Position numbers and translations under genes: made by a program
The notes under the pieces: generated by a model
The model's input: only the letters and a program-made list of their open reading frames with translations
What the model was told of the DNA's origin: nothing
Database searches by the model: none
Shown: in pieces, positions 6,111 to 12,237 of the stretch
Position numbering within the stretch: the stretch's first letter is position 1
Layout: each line of letters starts with the position of its first letter
Assembly: GCA_964651395.1 (NCBI GenBank)
Contig: CAZYXZ010000076.1
Span: 1 to 15,492, forward strand
Direction of reading: 5' to 3'
DNA length: 15,492 bases
Origin: CAZYXZ01 sp964651395
GTDB lineage: Bacteria; Actinomycetota; Actinomycetes; BP-191

Positions 6111-7588
6111 TACAGCGACGCGAGCCAGGTGAGGAGTGTGCGGACGCCGTAGCCGGTGGCGCCCTTGGGGTTCTCGTCGTCGTCGGCGTCGCCGCGGGAC
6201 GCGCCGGCGATGTCGAGGTGCGCCCAACGCCGTTCGCCCACGAACTCGCGCAGGAACAGCGCCGCCGTGATCGCGCCGCCGCCCAGGTCGCCGCCGACGT
6301 TCTTGAGGTCGGCCACCTCGCTGTCGATCTGGCCGCGGTAGTCCTCCACCAGCGGCATGCGCCAGAGCCGCTCCCCCGCGTCCTCGGCCGCGGTCTCGAT
6401 CCGCGCGGCCAGCCGGTCGTCGTTGCTGAAGTAGCCGGCCGTCTTGCGGCCCAGCGCGACCGAGATGGCGCCGGTGAGCGTGGCCAGGTCGACGAGGTAG
6501 TCCGGCGCCAGCTCCGCGTCGGCGAAGGCCAGCGCGTCGGCGAGGACCAGCCGGCCTTCGGCGTCGGTGTTGAGCACCTCCACCGTCTTGCCGCCGTAGT
6601 GGCGGATCACGTCGCCCGGGCGGATCGCGGTGCCGGACGGCATGTTCTCGGCGGTGGGGACGAGGCCGGTGACGCGCACGGGCAGGCCGAGCGCGGGCAG
6701 CGCCTGCATCGCCGCGATGACCGCCGCACCCCCGCCCATGTCGGTCTTCATGGCCGCCATGCCCTCGTTGGGCTTGAGCGACAGGCCGCCGGAGTCGAAC
6801 GTGATGCCCTTGCCGACCAGGACGACGTACGGCGTCCGGCCGCGCGGTCGTGCGGGCGGCGTGTAGTCGAGGCGGATCAGCCGAGGGGAGCGGGTCGAGC
6901 CCTGGCCGACGGCGAGGATGCCGCCGAAGCCCTGCTTCGCCAGCTCGGGCGGGGTGAGGACGCTCACCTCGAGACCGGGTGCAGCCACCCTCGTCGCCTG
7001 GGCAGCGAGCCACTCCGGGGTCTTCTCGAGGCTCGGCGCGTTGGCCAGGTCGCGGGCCAGCCAGGTGGCGGCGGACCGCGCGCGGGCGCGTGCCAGCGCG
7101 GCCTCGCGCGGGGCGCCGGCCCGGTCGACCACGACCGCGACCCGGGCGAGCGAGGAAGGCTTGGGGTCGGACTTCTGGTCGCCGTAGGAGTAGGCCGCGA
7201 GCAACAGCCCCTCGGCGAAGGCCTGCAGGCCGGCCGCGTCGGCGCCGGCCGCGACCGCGGCGGTGACCTCCTCGACGCGGGTGGCCCGGCGCGCGACGGC
7301 GGCGCCGGCCTTGCGCAGCCGCGCCGGGGTCAGCTCGTCCGGCTCCCCCAGGCCCACGAGGAGCAGCGTCCGCGCCGCGAGCCGGCCGTACGTCGGGAAG
7401 GCATGCACCTCGCCAGGCTCGCCCTTGGCCTTGTCGCGCTCCAGCAGCTCGCGCAGGTCCACGCCGAGCGCTGCGGCCGCGGCTTCGCCGCGGCGGTCGA
7501 GCACCCCTCCGCCGTACAGCGGCAGGGCGAGCAGCTCGCCCGTCTGGGCCAGCGCGTCGCCCGTGGCCAGGCGCAGCTGGGGCAGCAC
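6110..7588 (-). CDS. pepA: Leucyl aminopeptidase (peptidase M17, cytosol aminopeptidase)
   Basis: Encodes 492 residues. The C-terminal catalytic domain shows VGKGITFDSGGLSLKP (Lys260, Asp265, Lys272), MKTDMGGGAAV (Asp283) and the M17 signature NTDAEGRL (Asp342, Glu344, Arg346). These are the two-metal-site and catalytic residues of E. coli PepA, shifted by a constant ten positions. The N-terminal domain (1 to about 150) is divergent, as usual. It removes N-terminal residues from peptides in the cytoplasm as a hexamer. No other start lies upstream in frame, so GTG 7588 is chosen, although a strong hairpin (7594-7619) sits only five bases before it and no Shine-Dalgarno is visible. The following membrane-protein gene overlaps the stop codon. 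Function confident. Confidence 0.96.
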   Translation of the reverse strand: MLPQLRLATGDALAQTGELLALPLYGGGVLDRRGEAAAAALGVDLRELLERDKAKGEPGEVHAFPTYGRLAARTLLLVGLGEPDELTPARLRKAGAAVARRATRVEEVTAAVAAGADAAGLQAFAEGLLLAAYSYGDQKSDPKPSSLARVAVVVDRAGAPREAALARARARSAATWLARDLANAPSLEKTPEWLAAQATRVAAPGLEVSVLTPPELAKQGFGGILAVGQGSTRSPRLIRLDYTPPARPRGRTPYVVLVGKGITFDSGGLSLKPNEGMAAMKTDMGGGAAVIAAMQALPALGLPVRVTGLVPTAENMPSGTAIRPGDVIRHYGGKTVEVLNTDAEGRLVLADALAFADAELAPDYLVDLATLTGAISVALGRKTAGYFSNDDRLAARIETAAEDAGERLWRMPLVEDYRGQIDSEVADLKNVGGDLGGGAITAALFLREFVGERRWAHLDIAGASRGDADDDENPKGATGYGVRTLLTWLASL

Positions 7589-7593
7589 AGCAC

Positions 7594-7619
7594 GAAGGCG
7601 GCGGTTCCCCGCCGCCTTC
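7594..7619 (-). terminator. GC-rich hairpin between the DUF3117 gene and pepA
   Basis: An 11-bp perfect inverted repeat (GAAGGCGGCGG, 7594-7604, with its complement at 7609-7619) encloses a 4-base loop. It lies 22 bases after the DUF3117 stop and five bases before the pepA GTG on the same strand. It looks like an actinobacterial terminator without a T tract, but its contact with the pepA start also allows a role in controlling pepA initiation. Confidence 0.6.
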
Positions 7620-7641
7620 CCGTTCCGCGACCGAGTGGCGC

Positions 7642-7812
7642 TCAGCCGGTCACCACGGCCTTGAGCGCGTCACCGAGCGCGCCGGCCTCGTCGGGTGACA
7701 GCTCGACGACCAGCCGGCCGCCACCCTCGAGCGGGACGCGCATGACGATGCCGCGGCCCTCCTTGGTGACCTCCAGTGGACCGTCTCCGGTCCGCGGCTT
7801 CATGGCCGCCAT
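7642..7812 (-). CDS. DUF3117 domain protein, small conserved actinobacterial protein
   Basis: Encodes 56 residues, beginning MAAMKPRTGDGPLEVTKEGR and rich in the GGGRLVVELSPDEAGAL segment. This is the nearly invariant sequence of DUF3117 (PF11314), found across actinobacteria, including Rv1211 of M. tuberculosis as I recall. The ATG at 7812 has a good ribosome site, GAGGGGAG, about 8 bases upstream. A second ATG (MKPRT) three codons later is possible but less likely. The role is unknown; the high conservation and small size suggest a housekeeping function, perhaps binding a larger partner. It stands alone, with a hairpin after it and a divergent PaaX-family gene before it. Confidence 0.93.
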   Translation of the reverse strand: MAAMKPRTGDGPLEVTKEGRGIVMRVPLEGGGRLVVELSPDEAGALGDALKAVVTG

Positions 7813-7861
7813 GCTGACTCCCCTCGTGCCTCGTCAGTCGCAGTTCGCGGTGTTACGCAGG

Positions 7862-7888
7862 CGGGCCGCCGGCGCACCGGCGAGCCCG
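7862..7888. repeat. Interrupted GC-rich inverted repeat in the DUF3117/paaX-like intergenic region
   Basis: CGGGCCGCCGG (7862-7872) pairs with CCGGCG-GCCCG (7877-7888, one bulged A at 7883) around a 4-base loop, giving an 11-bp stem. It lies about 50 bases upstream of the DUF3117 ATG, in its probable leader or promoter. The rest of the gap (7813-7994) holds the PaaX-side dyad and -10; I see no small gene in it. Confidence 0.35.
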
Positions 7889-7947
7889 TGGGGACCATTC
7901 TCCCGCATTTGCCCGCGGACGGGGAATCGGGCCGGGACCCAGGGGCG

Positions 7948-7982
7948 TGACAGCGCGGGGGACGCCCTGCCAGCCGCTGTCA
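7948..7982. promoter_or_regulatory. Inverted repeat, candidate operator for the PaaX-family regulator
   Basis: TGACAGCG (7948-7955) and CGCTGTCA (7975-7982) are perfect 8-bp inverted arms with centres 27 bp apart. The right arm directly abuts the predicted -10 TACGCT, so a bound dimer or tetramer would block RNA polymerase. Position suits autorepression by the PaaX-type protein encoded just downstream; it does not match the E. coli PaaX site closely. Confidence 0.4.
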
Positions 7983-7988
7983 TACGCT
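7983..7988 (+). promoter_or_regulatory. -10 element (TACGCT) for a leaderless paaX-like transcript
   Basis: TACGCT matches TANNNT and is six bases before the GTG at 7995, the spacing expected when transcription begins at the first base of the start codon. No Shine-Dalgarno sequence precedes the GTG. No strong -35 is seen. Confidence 0.5.
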
Positions 7989-7994
7989 GCCCCG

Positions 7995-8789
7995 GTGAAC
8001 GCCCGATCCGCGCTGTTCGACGTGTACGGCGACCACCTCCGCTCCCGCGGCGGTGCGGCGCCGATCGCCGGCCTGGTCCGGCTCATGGCCCCGCTCGGCA
8101 TCGCGGCGCCCGCCGTACGCACGGCCGTCTCGCGGATGGTGCGGCAGGGCTGGCTCACTCCCGACCGGGTGGACGGCGCGCCCGGCTACGCCCTCACGCC
8201 CCGCGCGACCCGCCGGCTGGACGAGGCGGCGGCCCGGATCTACCGCACCGGCGAGACCGGCTGGGACGGCCACTGGCACCTGCTCGTCGTCACGCCGCCA
8301 CCCACCCGCTCGGCCCGCGACCGGGTCCGCGCCGGGCTGTCGTTCCTCGGCTACGGACCGCTCGACGACGCCACCTGGGTCGCGCCGCGGCCGGCCGCGG
8401 AGGCGGACGCGCTGCTCGCGAGCGAGGGCGCCCGGGCGGAGCGCTTCACCGCCCGCCACGACGGCGACTCGGCGGCGCTGATCAGCCGCGCCTGGGACCT
8501 CGACGGGCTCGCGCGGGCCTACCTGCGCTTCATCGGCGAGGCCAACCTGCTGGCCGCCGACGAGGACGGCAGCGACCAGACCGCCTTCGTGGTGCGCAGC
8601 CGGATGGTCCACGAGTGGCGGAAGTTCCTGTTCCAGGACCCCGGCCTGCCGGTGGCGCTGCTGCCCGTCGACTGGCCGGGCAGCAAGGCCGCTGAGCTCT
8701 TCGACGCGGAGTCGGGCCGGCTCGCGCCGGCCGCCGCGCGGTTCGTGGACGACTGCCTGCGCGTCACTTCCGGAGAGGACGGCACGTGA
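7995..8789 (+). CDS. PaaX-family transcriptional regulator
   Basis: Encodes 264 residues from GTG 7995, chosen because homology begins at ARSALFDVYGDHLR and a -10 element lies six bases upstream. Residues 3-70 form the winged-helix DNA-binding domain typical of PaaX (IAGLVRLMAPLGIAAPAVRT, then SRMVRQGWL). A central region (about 90-170) and a C-terminal domain ending with the family signature WRKFLFQDPGLPVALLPVDW (208-227) follow. PaaX proteins repress phenylacetate or related aromatic acid genes and are released by acyl-CoA intermediates. The stop overlaps the EthD-family GTG by four bases (GTGA), and the third gene encodes a PaaG-like enzyme, so it probably controls its own small operon. 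The core phenylacetyl-CoA epoxidase genes (paaABCDE) are not in the window, so the inducer may be another acyl-CoA. Confidence 0.92.
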   Translation: MNARSALFDVYGDHLRSRGGAAPIAGLVRLMAPLGIAAPAVRTAVSRMVRQGWLTPDRVDGAPGYALTPRATRRLDEAAARIYRTGETGWDGHWHLLVVTPPPTRSARDRVRAGLSFLGYGPLDDATWVAPRPAAEADALLASEGARAERFTARHDGDSAALISRAWDLDGLARAYLRFIGEANLLAADEDGSDQTAFVVRSRMVHEWRKFLFQDPGLPVALLPVDWPGSKAAELFDAESGRLAPAAARFVDDCLRVTSGEDGT

Positions 8790-9109
8790 TCAAGTACGTC
8801 GCGCTCTACCGCACACCCGAGGACCCGGAGGCGTTCGACCGCGACTACTTCGGCACGCACGTGCCGATCGCGAACGACACCCCCGGACTGGTCCGCACGG
8901 AGCTCGCGAAGGTCACGCGCATGATGACCGGCGAGCCTGCGTACCACGTGATCGCGGAGCTCTACTTCGACTCGGTCGAGTCGATGAAGGCCGCGTTCAA
9001 GACGGACACGTGGCGGGAGTCCGGCGATAACCTGCGCGCCTGGGGTGGCATGGAGCTGGTCACGATGTTCACCGCGCAGGTCGTCGACGACGAGGGGCAC
9101 GATGTCTGA
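8786..9109 (+). CDS. EthD-family (ferredoxin-like fold) protein
   Basis: Encodes 107 residues from GTG 8786, which overlaps the PaaX-family TGA (GTGA). The sequence MIKYVALYRTPEDPEAFDRD then YFGTHVPIA with His25 is the usual N-terminal pattern of the EthD family (PF07110/TIGR02118), a dimeric alpha+beta barrel related to small mono-oxygenases and muconolactone isomerases. Members accompany aromatic or ether degradation genes; their biochemical role is mostly undefined, and the label reductase is conventional. It sits between the regulator and a PaaG-like hydratase, overlapping the latter by eight bases, so it most likely acts in the same catabolic route, perhaps as isomerase or accessory. A GAGAGGA-type ribosome site lies inside the upstream gene. 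Confidence 0.87.
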   Translation: MIKYVALYRTPEDPEAFDRDYFGTHVPIANDTPGLVRTELAKVTRMMTGEPAYHVIAELYFDSVESMKAAFKTDTWRESGDNLRAWGGMELVTMFTAQVVDDEGHDV

Positions 9110-9887
9110 CTCGGTCCGCTATGAGGTCACCGACGCGGTGGCGACCGTGTCCATCAACCGGCCGGATGCGCTCAACGCCGCCGACCGGTCCGTGCGCATC
9201 GGGCTGCGCAGCTCGTTCGAGCGCGCCGCCGGGGACCCCGGCGTACGGGCCGTCGTGCTCACGGGTGTGGGACGCGCGTTCTGCGTCGGGCAGGACCTGA
9301 AGGAGCTCGAGCCGCTCTACGCATCCGGCGACCCGGAGCTGGCCGGCATCGTCGGCGAGTTCAACGCCACGGTCCGCGCGCTGCTCGGCCTCACGAAGCC
9401 GGTCATCGCCGCGGTCAACGGGCCGGCCGCCGGCGCGGGCATGTCGCTCGCCCTCGCCTGCGACGTGCGCATCGCCTCCGACGCGGCGAGCTTCCTCACG
9501 GCATTCACGAAGATCGGCCTCGTGCCGGACACCGGGGCCACCTGGACGCTGCCGCGGCTGGTCGGCTGGCCGAAGGCGCTCGAGCTGTTCCTGCTCTCCG
9601 AGAAGGTCGATGCCGAGGAGGCCCAGCGCCTCGGCCTGGTCACCCGGGTCGTCCCGGCCGACGCGCTGGCGAAGGAGGCGCAGACGTTCGCGGCGGCGCT
9701 CGCGGCCGGGCCCACGGTCGCCTTCGGCATCACCAAGCAGCTGCTCGCCGCGGCAGCCACGTCGACGCTCGGCGACGCGCTCGACCGCGAGGAGCAGGGC
9801 CAGTCGACGGTCGGGCGCACCGCAGACCACATGGGCGCGGTGAAGTCCTTCCTCGCCAAGGAGCCCGCGGTCTTCGAGGGGCGCTAG
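9102..9887 (+). CDS. Enoyl-CoA hydratase/isomerase family protein, PaaG-like
   Basis: Encodes 261 residues from ATG 9102, inside the end of the EthD gene. Crotonase-fold oxyanion-hole motifs are GRAFCVGQDLKE (about 58-69) and GPAAGAGMSLALACD (107-121). The region FTKIGLVPDTGATWTLPRLVG keeps the catalytic Asp143 of PaaG, and the C-terminal GRTADHMGAVKSFLAKEPAVF closely follows E. coli PaaG. PaaG isomerises ring-epoxyphenylacetyl-CoA to the oxepin form; relatives act on other enoyl-CoAs in beta-oxidation. With a PaaX-type regulator upstream, an aromatic-acid CoA route is plausible, but the rest of that pathway is not present here, so I give no symbol. The TAG stop shares CTAG (9884-9887) with the convergent SRPBCC gene. 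Confidence 0.9.
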   Translation: MSDSVRYEVTDAVATVSINRPDALNAADRSVRIGLRSSFERAAGDPGVRAVVLTGVGRAFCVGQDLKELEPLYASGDPELAGIVGEFNATVRALLGLTKPVIAAVNGPAAGAGMSLALACDVRIASDAASFLTAFTKIGLVPDTGATWTLPRLVGWPKALELFLLSEKVDAEEAQRLGLVTRVVPADALAKEAQTFAAALAAGPTVAFGITKQLLAAAATSTLGDALDREEQGQSTVGRTADHMGAVKSFLAKEPAVFEGR

Positions 9888-10315
9888 CTCCTCGCCTCGA
9901 CCATGCGCGCGAACCTGCGCAGGCTGTAGCGCAGCGGGACGGCCAGCAGCGGCTTGAGCAGGCCGAGGCCGACGACCCCGAGCCAGCCGAGCGGCGGCAC
10001 GAGCCACTCGGTCCACTCCATGCGTGCGCGCCCGTCGGGCAGCGGCACGACCTCGAAGGCCGCCGTACCTCGCACCACGCGGCCGGTGTGCCGGACCACG
10101 CACCGGTACGGCGGGGCCCAGGTCGTGACGACCATCGTGTCGACGAAAGCGAACGGGCCGAGGCCGGTCCGCGCCGACAGCTCGGCATTCAGGCCCTGGC
10201 CGCCGGAGACCGTCGTCCAGAGCATCCAGTCGCCTTGGGCGGACCAGTCGACCATCGCGGCCCACACCGTCTCGACCGGCGCGGCGACGACCACGCTCGC
10301 GCGTAGCTCCGGCAC
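9884..10315 (-). CDS. SRPBCC (START/Bet v1-like) family protein
   Basis: Encodes 143 residues from GTG 10315. The start VPELRASVVVAAPVETVWAA followed by WSAQGDWMLW is the N-terminal pattern of polyketide-cyclase/dehydrase-like SRPBCC proteins, which hold hydrophobic ligands in a deep cavity. A hydrophobic helical segment near 107-130 (PPLGWLGVVGLGLLKPLLAV) resembles the C-terminal helix of SRPBCC members. GAGGAG stands two bases before the GTG and belongs to a copy of the duplicated stop/start junction. The frame extends upstream to 10420, but this overlaps the DivIVA-domain gene and does not match the family. The ligand is unknown. It appears co-transcribed with the DivIVA-domain gene and ends on the CTAG shared with the PaaG-like gene. 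Confidence 0.85.
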   Translation of the reverse strand: MPELRASVVVAAPVETVWAAMVDWSAQGDWMLWTTVSGGQGLNAELSARTGLGPFAFVDTMVVTTWAPPYRCVVRHTGRVVRGTAAFEVVPLPDGRARMEWTEWLVPPLGWLGVVGLGLLKPLLAVPLRYSLRRFARMVEARS

Positions 10316-10361
10316 TACTCCTCGTCCGGCTCCGGCACTACTCCTCGTCCGGCTCCGGCAC
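10306..10361. repeat. 23-bp tandem duplication at the DivIVA-domain/SRPBCC junction
   Basis: Bases 10311-10333 and 10334-10356 are identical, and the match continues partly on both sides (10306-10310 and 10357-10361), giving about 2.4 copies of a 23-bp unit. On the minus strand each unit contains a GAGGAG ribosome site followed by TAGTG, a stop overlapping a GTG start. Confidence 0.95.
10315..10338 (-). CDS. Seven-codon minicistron created by the 23-bp duplication (speculative)
   Basis: On the minus strand the DivIVA-domain stop TAG (10340-10338) overlaps a GTG (10338-10336) that opens a seven-codon frame (VPEPDEE) ending at TAG 10317-10315, which in turn overlaps the SRPBCC GTG (10315-10313). 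Each GTG is preceded by GAGGAG. It may act as a translational relay; a functional peptide is unlikely. Confidence 0.4.
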   Translation of the reverse strand: MPEPDEE

Positions 10362-10940
10362 GGACGCGGCGGGAGGCTCGGCCGGCTCCACCCAGTCGCT
10401 GGCCTCCTGCTCCGCACCACCCGGGGAGACGCGCGGCAGGTTCTCGACGATGGGCTCGGGCGTCCAGCTCCACGCCAGCGTGGCAGCAGGCCGGTCCGGC
10501 GAGTCGGCCATGGCCGCCGCAGCGCCGGTGCTGATCGGCTCGGCGGCCGGCGGCGGCTCCGGCTCCGGCTCCGCGACGACGGCGGGCTCCGGCTCCGCGA
10601 CGACGGCGGGCTCCGACTCCGCGGCCGGCGGCGGCTCCGGCGCGGCGACCCGGGGCTCGGGTGCAGGCTTACCGGTGAGGCGAGCGAGCTGCTGGTCGCG
10701 GCGGTCCAGCTCGAGGGCGAGCCGGTCGAGCACCTGGTCGACCTCGTCCATGCGGTAGCCGCGCAGCGCGGTCGCGAACCGCACGTCGGCCACGTCGTCG
10801 GCGGTCATGTCGGTCTCGGGCAGGCCGATGGAGGCGCGGTCCGGCTCGACGTCGGCCATCGGGTCGCCGCGGCCGGACACGATCAGCAGGACGCCGCCGA
10901 TGATCGCCGCGAACGCGAGCAGCTCGAGCAGCAGTGTCAC
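10338..10940 (-). CDS. DivIVA-domain membrane-anchored protein
   Basis: Encodes 200 residues from GTG 10940, with the ribosome site GGAAAGGTG five bases upstream. One N-terminal membrane helix (2-22) is followed by the short DivIVA/DivI1A domain (about 47-85: TADDVADVRFATALRGYRMD then EVDQVLDRLALELDRRD) and a long disordered tail rich in Pro, Glu and Ala with 24-bp tandem repeats. Such proteins bind the membrane or polar cell-wall machinery in actinobacteria. It is divergent from the FolP2-like gene, matching the neighbourhood of Rv1209 in M. tuberculosis as I recall. The tail is low-complexity, so little function can be read from it. The following SRPBCC gene is coupled through duplicated stop/start sites. 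Family confident, exact role unknown. Confidence 0.85.
   Translation of the reverse strand: MTLLLELLAFAAIIGGVLLIVSGRGDPMADVEPDRASIGLPETDMTADDVADVRFATALRGYRMDEVDQVLDRLALELDRRDQQLARLTGKPAPEPRVAAPEPPPAAESEPAVVAEPEPAVVAEPEPEPPPAAEPISTGAAAAMADSPDRPAATLAWSWTPEPIVENLPRVSPGGAEQEASDWVEPAEPPAASVPEPDEE
10561..10632. repeat. 24-bp tandem repeats in the DivIVA-domain gene tail
   Basis: 10561-10584 and 10585-10608 are identical; 10609-10632 is a diverged third unit. Being a multiple of three, the unit adds eight residues (AVVAEPEP type) to the disordered tail without shifting the frame. Copy number probably varies between strains. Confidence 0.9.
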
Positions 10941-11013
10941 GATGCACCTTTCCGGGCACCCGGCGAGGTCGGTCGGGGCCCATCGTGGCACGAGACGGCG
11001 GGAGGCGAGCAGC

Positions 11014-11877
11014 GTGGAGCTTCGGCTGGGCCGGCGCGTCTTCGCCGCCGGCGAGCCCGTGGTGATGGCCATCGTCAACCGGACACCCGACTCGTTCTAC
11101 GACCGCGGCGCCACCTACGAGCTCGGCGCGGCGCTCGACCGCGCGGCGCAGGCCGTGGAGGAGGGGGCAGGGATCGTCGACATCGGCGGCGTGAAGGCCG
11201 GTCCGGGAGCCGAGGTCGACGCGGCGGAGGAGATCCGCCGTACGGCGGACCTCGTCGCCGCGGTGCGCGCGGCGCACCCCGACGTCGTCATCAGCGTGGA
11301 CACCTGGCGCGCCGCCGTGGCCGATGTCGTGTGCGCTGAGGGGTGCGACCTGGTGAACGACGCGTGGGGCGGCGTCGAGCCTGAGCTCGCCGAGGTCGCG
11401 GCGCGGCACGGCGCCGGGCTGGTCTGCACGCACGCCGGCCACGTGCCGCCACGCACGCGCCCGCACCGCGTGGCCTACGACGACGTCGTGCGCGACATCG
11501 TGGCGACGACGACCGCGCTGGCCGAGCGCGCGGTCGCGGCCGGCGTACGCCGGGACGCGGTCCTCGTCGACCCCGGCCACGACTTCGGCAAGAACAGCCG
11601 GCACTCCCTCGAGGCGACACGGCGGCTCGGCGAGCTGGTCGCCACCGGCTGGCCGGTGCTCGTGTCGCTGTCGCGCAAGGACTTCGTCGGCGAAACCCTC
11701 GACCTGCTGCCGGACGACCGGCTCGAAGGCACGCTGGCGGCGACCGCGATCTCCGCCTGGCTCGGCGCGCGCGTGTTCCGCGCGCATGACGTGGCGGCGA
11801 CGGTCCGGACGGTCCGCATGGTGGCCGCGATCGCCGGCCACGCGGACCTCGCCGTCGGGCGACGCGGTCTGGCCTGA
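11014..11877 (+). CDS. folP2: FolP2-type dihydropteroate synthase homologue
   Basis: Encodes 287 residues from GTG 11014 with GGAGG about 8 bases upstream. It has the TIM-barrel DHPS pattern: IVNRTPDSFYDRG (20-32), SVDTWRA (94-100), LVNDAWGG (113-120), DPGHDFGK (186-193), SLSRKDFVG (218-226) and the FRAHDV end. It matches mycobacterial FolP2 rather than FolP1: where canonical DHPS has GGESTRPG, this has GGVKAGPG (58-65), losing the Thr-Arg that binds p-aminobenzoate/pyrophosphate. Mycobacterial FolP2 is, as I recall, not an active DHPS, so folate synthesis should not be assumed. It is followed after 12 bases by an A-type Fe-S carrier gene. Homology certain; enzymatic role unknown. Confidence 0.9.
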   Translation: MELRLGRRVFAAGEPVVMAIVNRTPDSFYDRGATYELGAALDRAAQAVEEGAGIVDIGGVKAGPGAEVDAAEEIRRTADLVAAVRAAHPDVVISVDTWRAAVADVVCAEGCDLVNDAWGGVEPELAEVAARHGAGLVCTHAGHVPPRTRPHRVAYDDVVRDIVATTTALAERAVAAGVRRDAVLVDPGHDFGKNSRHSLEATRRLGELVATGWPVLVSLSRKDFVGETLDLLPDDRLEGTLAATAISAWLGARVFRAHDVAATVRTVRMVAAIAGHADLAVGRRGLA

Positions 11878-11889
11878 GAGGATCGGGTC

Positions 11890-12237
11890 GTGGGCGACCT
11901 CGTGACCATCACGCCGGCGGCGGCGGCGCGCGCCCGGGCGCTGCTGGACCGCACCGGGTCGGCCGGGCTGCGCGTGCGCGTCCAGTCGGCCGGCTGCGAC
12001 GGCTTCCAGGCGCTGCTCGACCTCGCTGCGTCCCCTCGCGATGACGAGATCGAGGTGCAGGAGTCGGGCGTCGCGCTCTTCGTCGACGTCGCCTCGATGC
12101 TCGCGCTGCCCGGCGCCGTGCTCGACCACCAGCAGACCAAGAGCACGGCCGAGTTCGTGTGGACCCACCCCGCCTCCACCGGTCCGTGCCGGTGCGCCGA
12201 GGCCGACCTGGAGGCTGTCCTGCATGGCGATGCCTGA
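11890..12237 (+). CDS. A-type iron-sulfur carrier-like protein (IscA/HesB family), divergent
   Basis: Encodes 115 residues from GTG 11890, with AGAGGA upstream, 12 bases after the FolP2-like stop. The A-type carrier pattern is present: LRVRVQSAGCDGFQ with Cys36, a central GVALFVD strand, and the C-terminal CRC (Cys100, Cys102), which together give the three conserved cysteines that bind Fe-S clusters. It differs from housekeeping IscA/ErpA in several positions (for example CRC for CGC, and a missing SGF-type segment), so it may be a specialised member. It overlaps the ferredoxin gene by 14 bases, suggesting that it serves that protein or a related target. Family likely; function as Fe-S carrier inferred. 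Confidence 0.82.
   Translation: MGDLVTITPAAAARARALLDRTGSAGLRVRVQSAGCDGFQALLDLAASPRDDEIEVQESGVALFVDVASMLALPGAVLDHQQTKSTAEFVWTHPASTGPCRCAEADLEAVLHGDA

Noticed and set aside
7922..7948. A SigR/SigH-like promoter starting GGGAAT upstream of the PaaX-family gene
   Set aside because: At the expected 18-base spacing the sequence is CGT, not GTT, and the start-proximal TACGCT explains initiation better.
6101..8695. A plus-strand open frame of 864 codons antisense to pepA and crossing the DUF3117 and PaaX-family genes
   Set aside because: Composition is Arg/Gly/Ala-rich without domains; it is the third-position shadow of GC-rich genes on both strands and conflicts with three well-supported genes.
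7995..9887. Calling the trio a full phenylacetate (paa) operon
   Set aside because: No epoxidase, ligase or ring-opening genes are in the window; only the regulator and one PaaG-like enzyme resemble that pathway.
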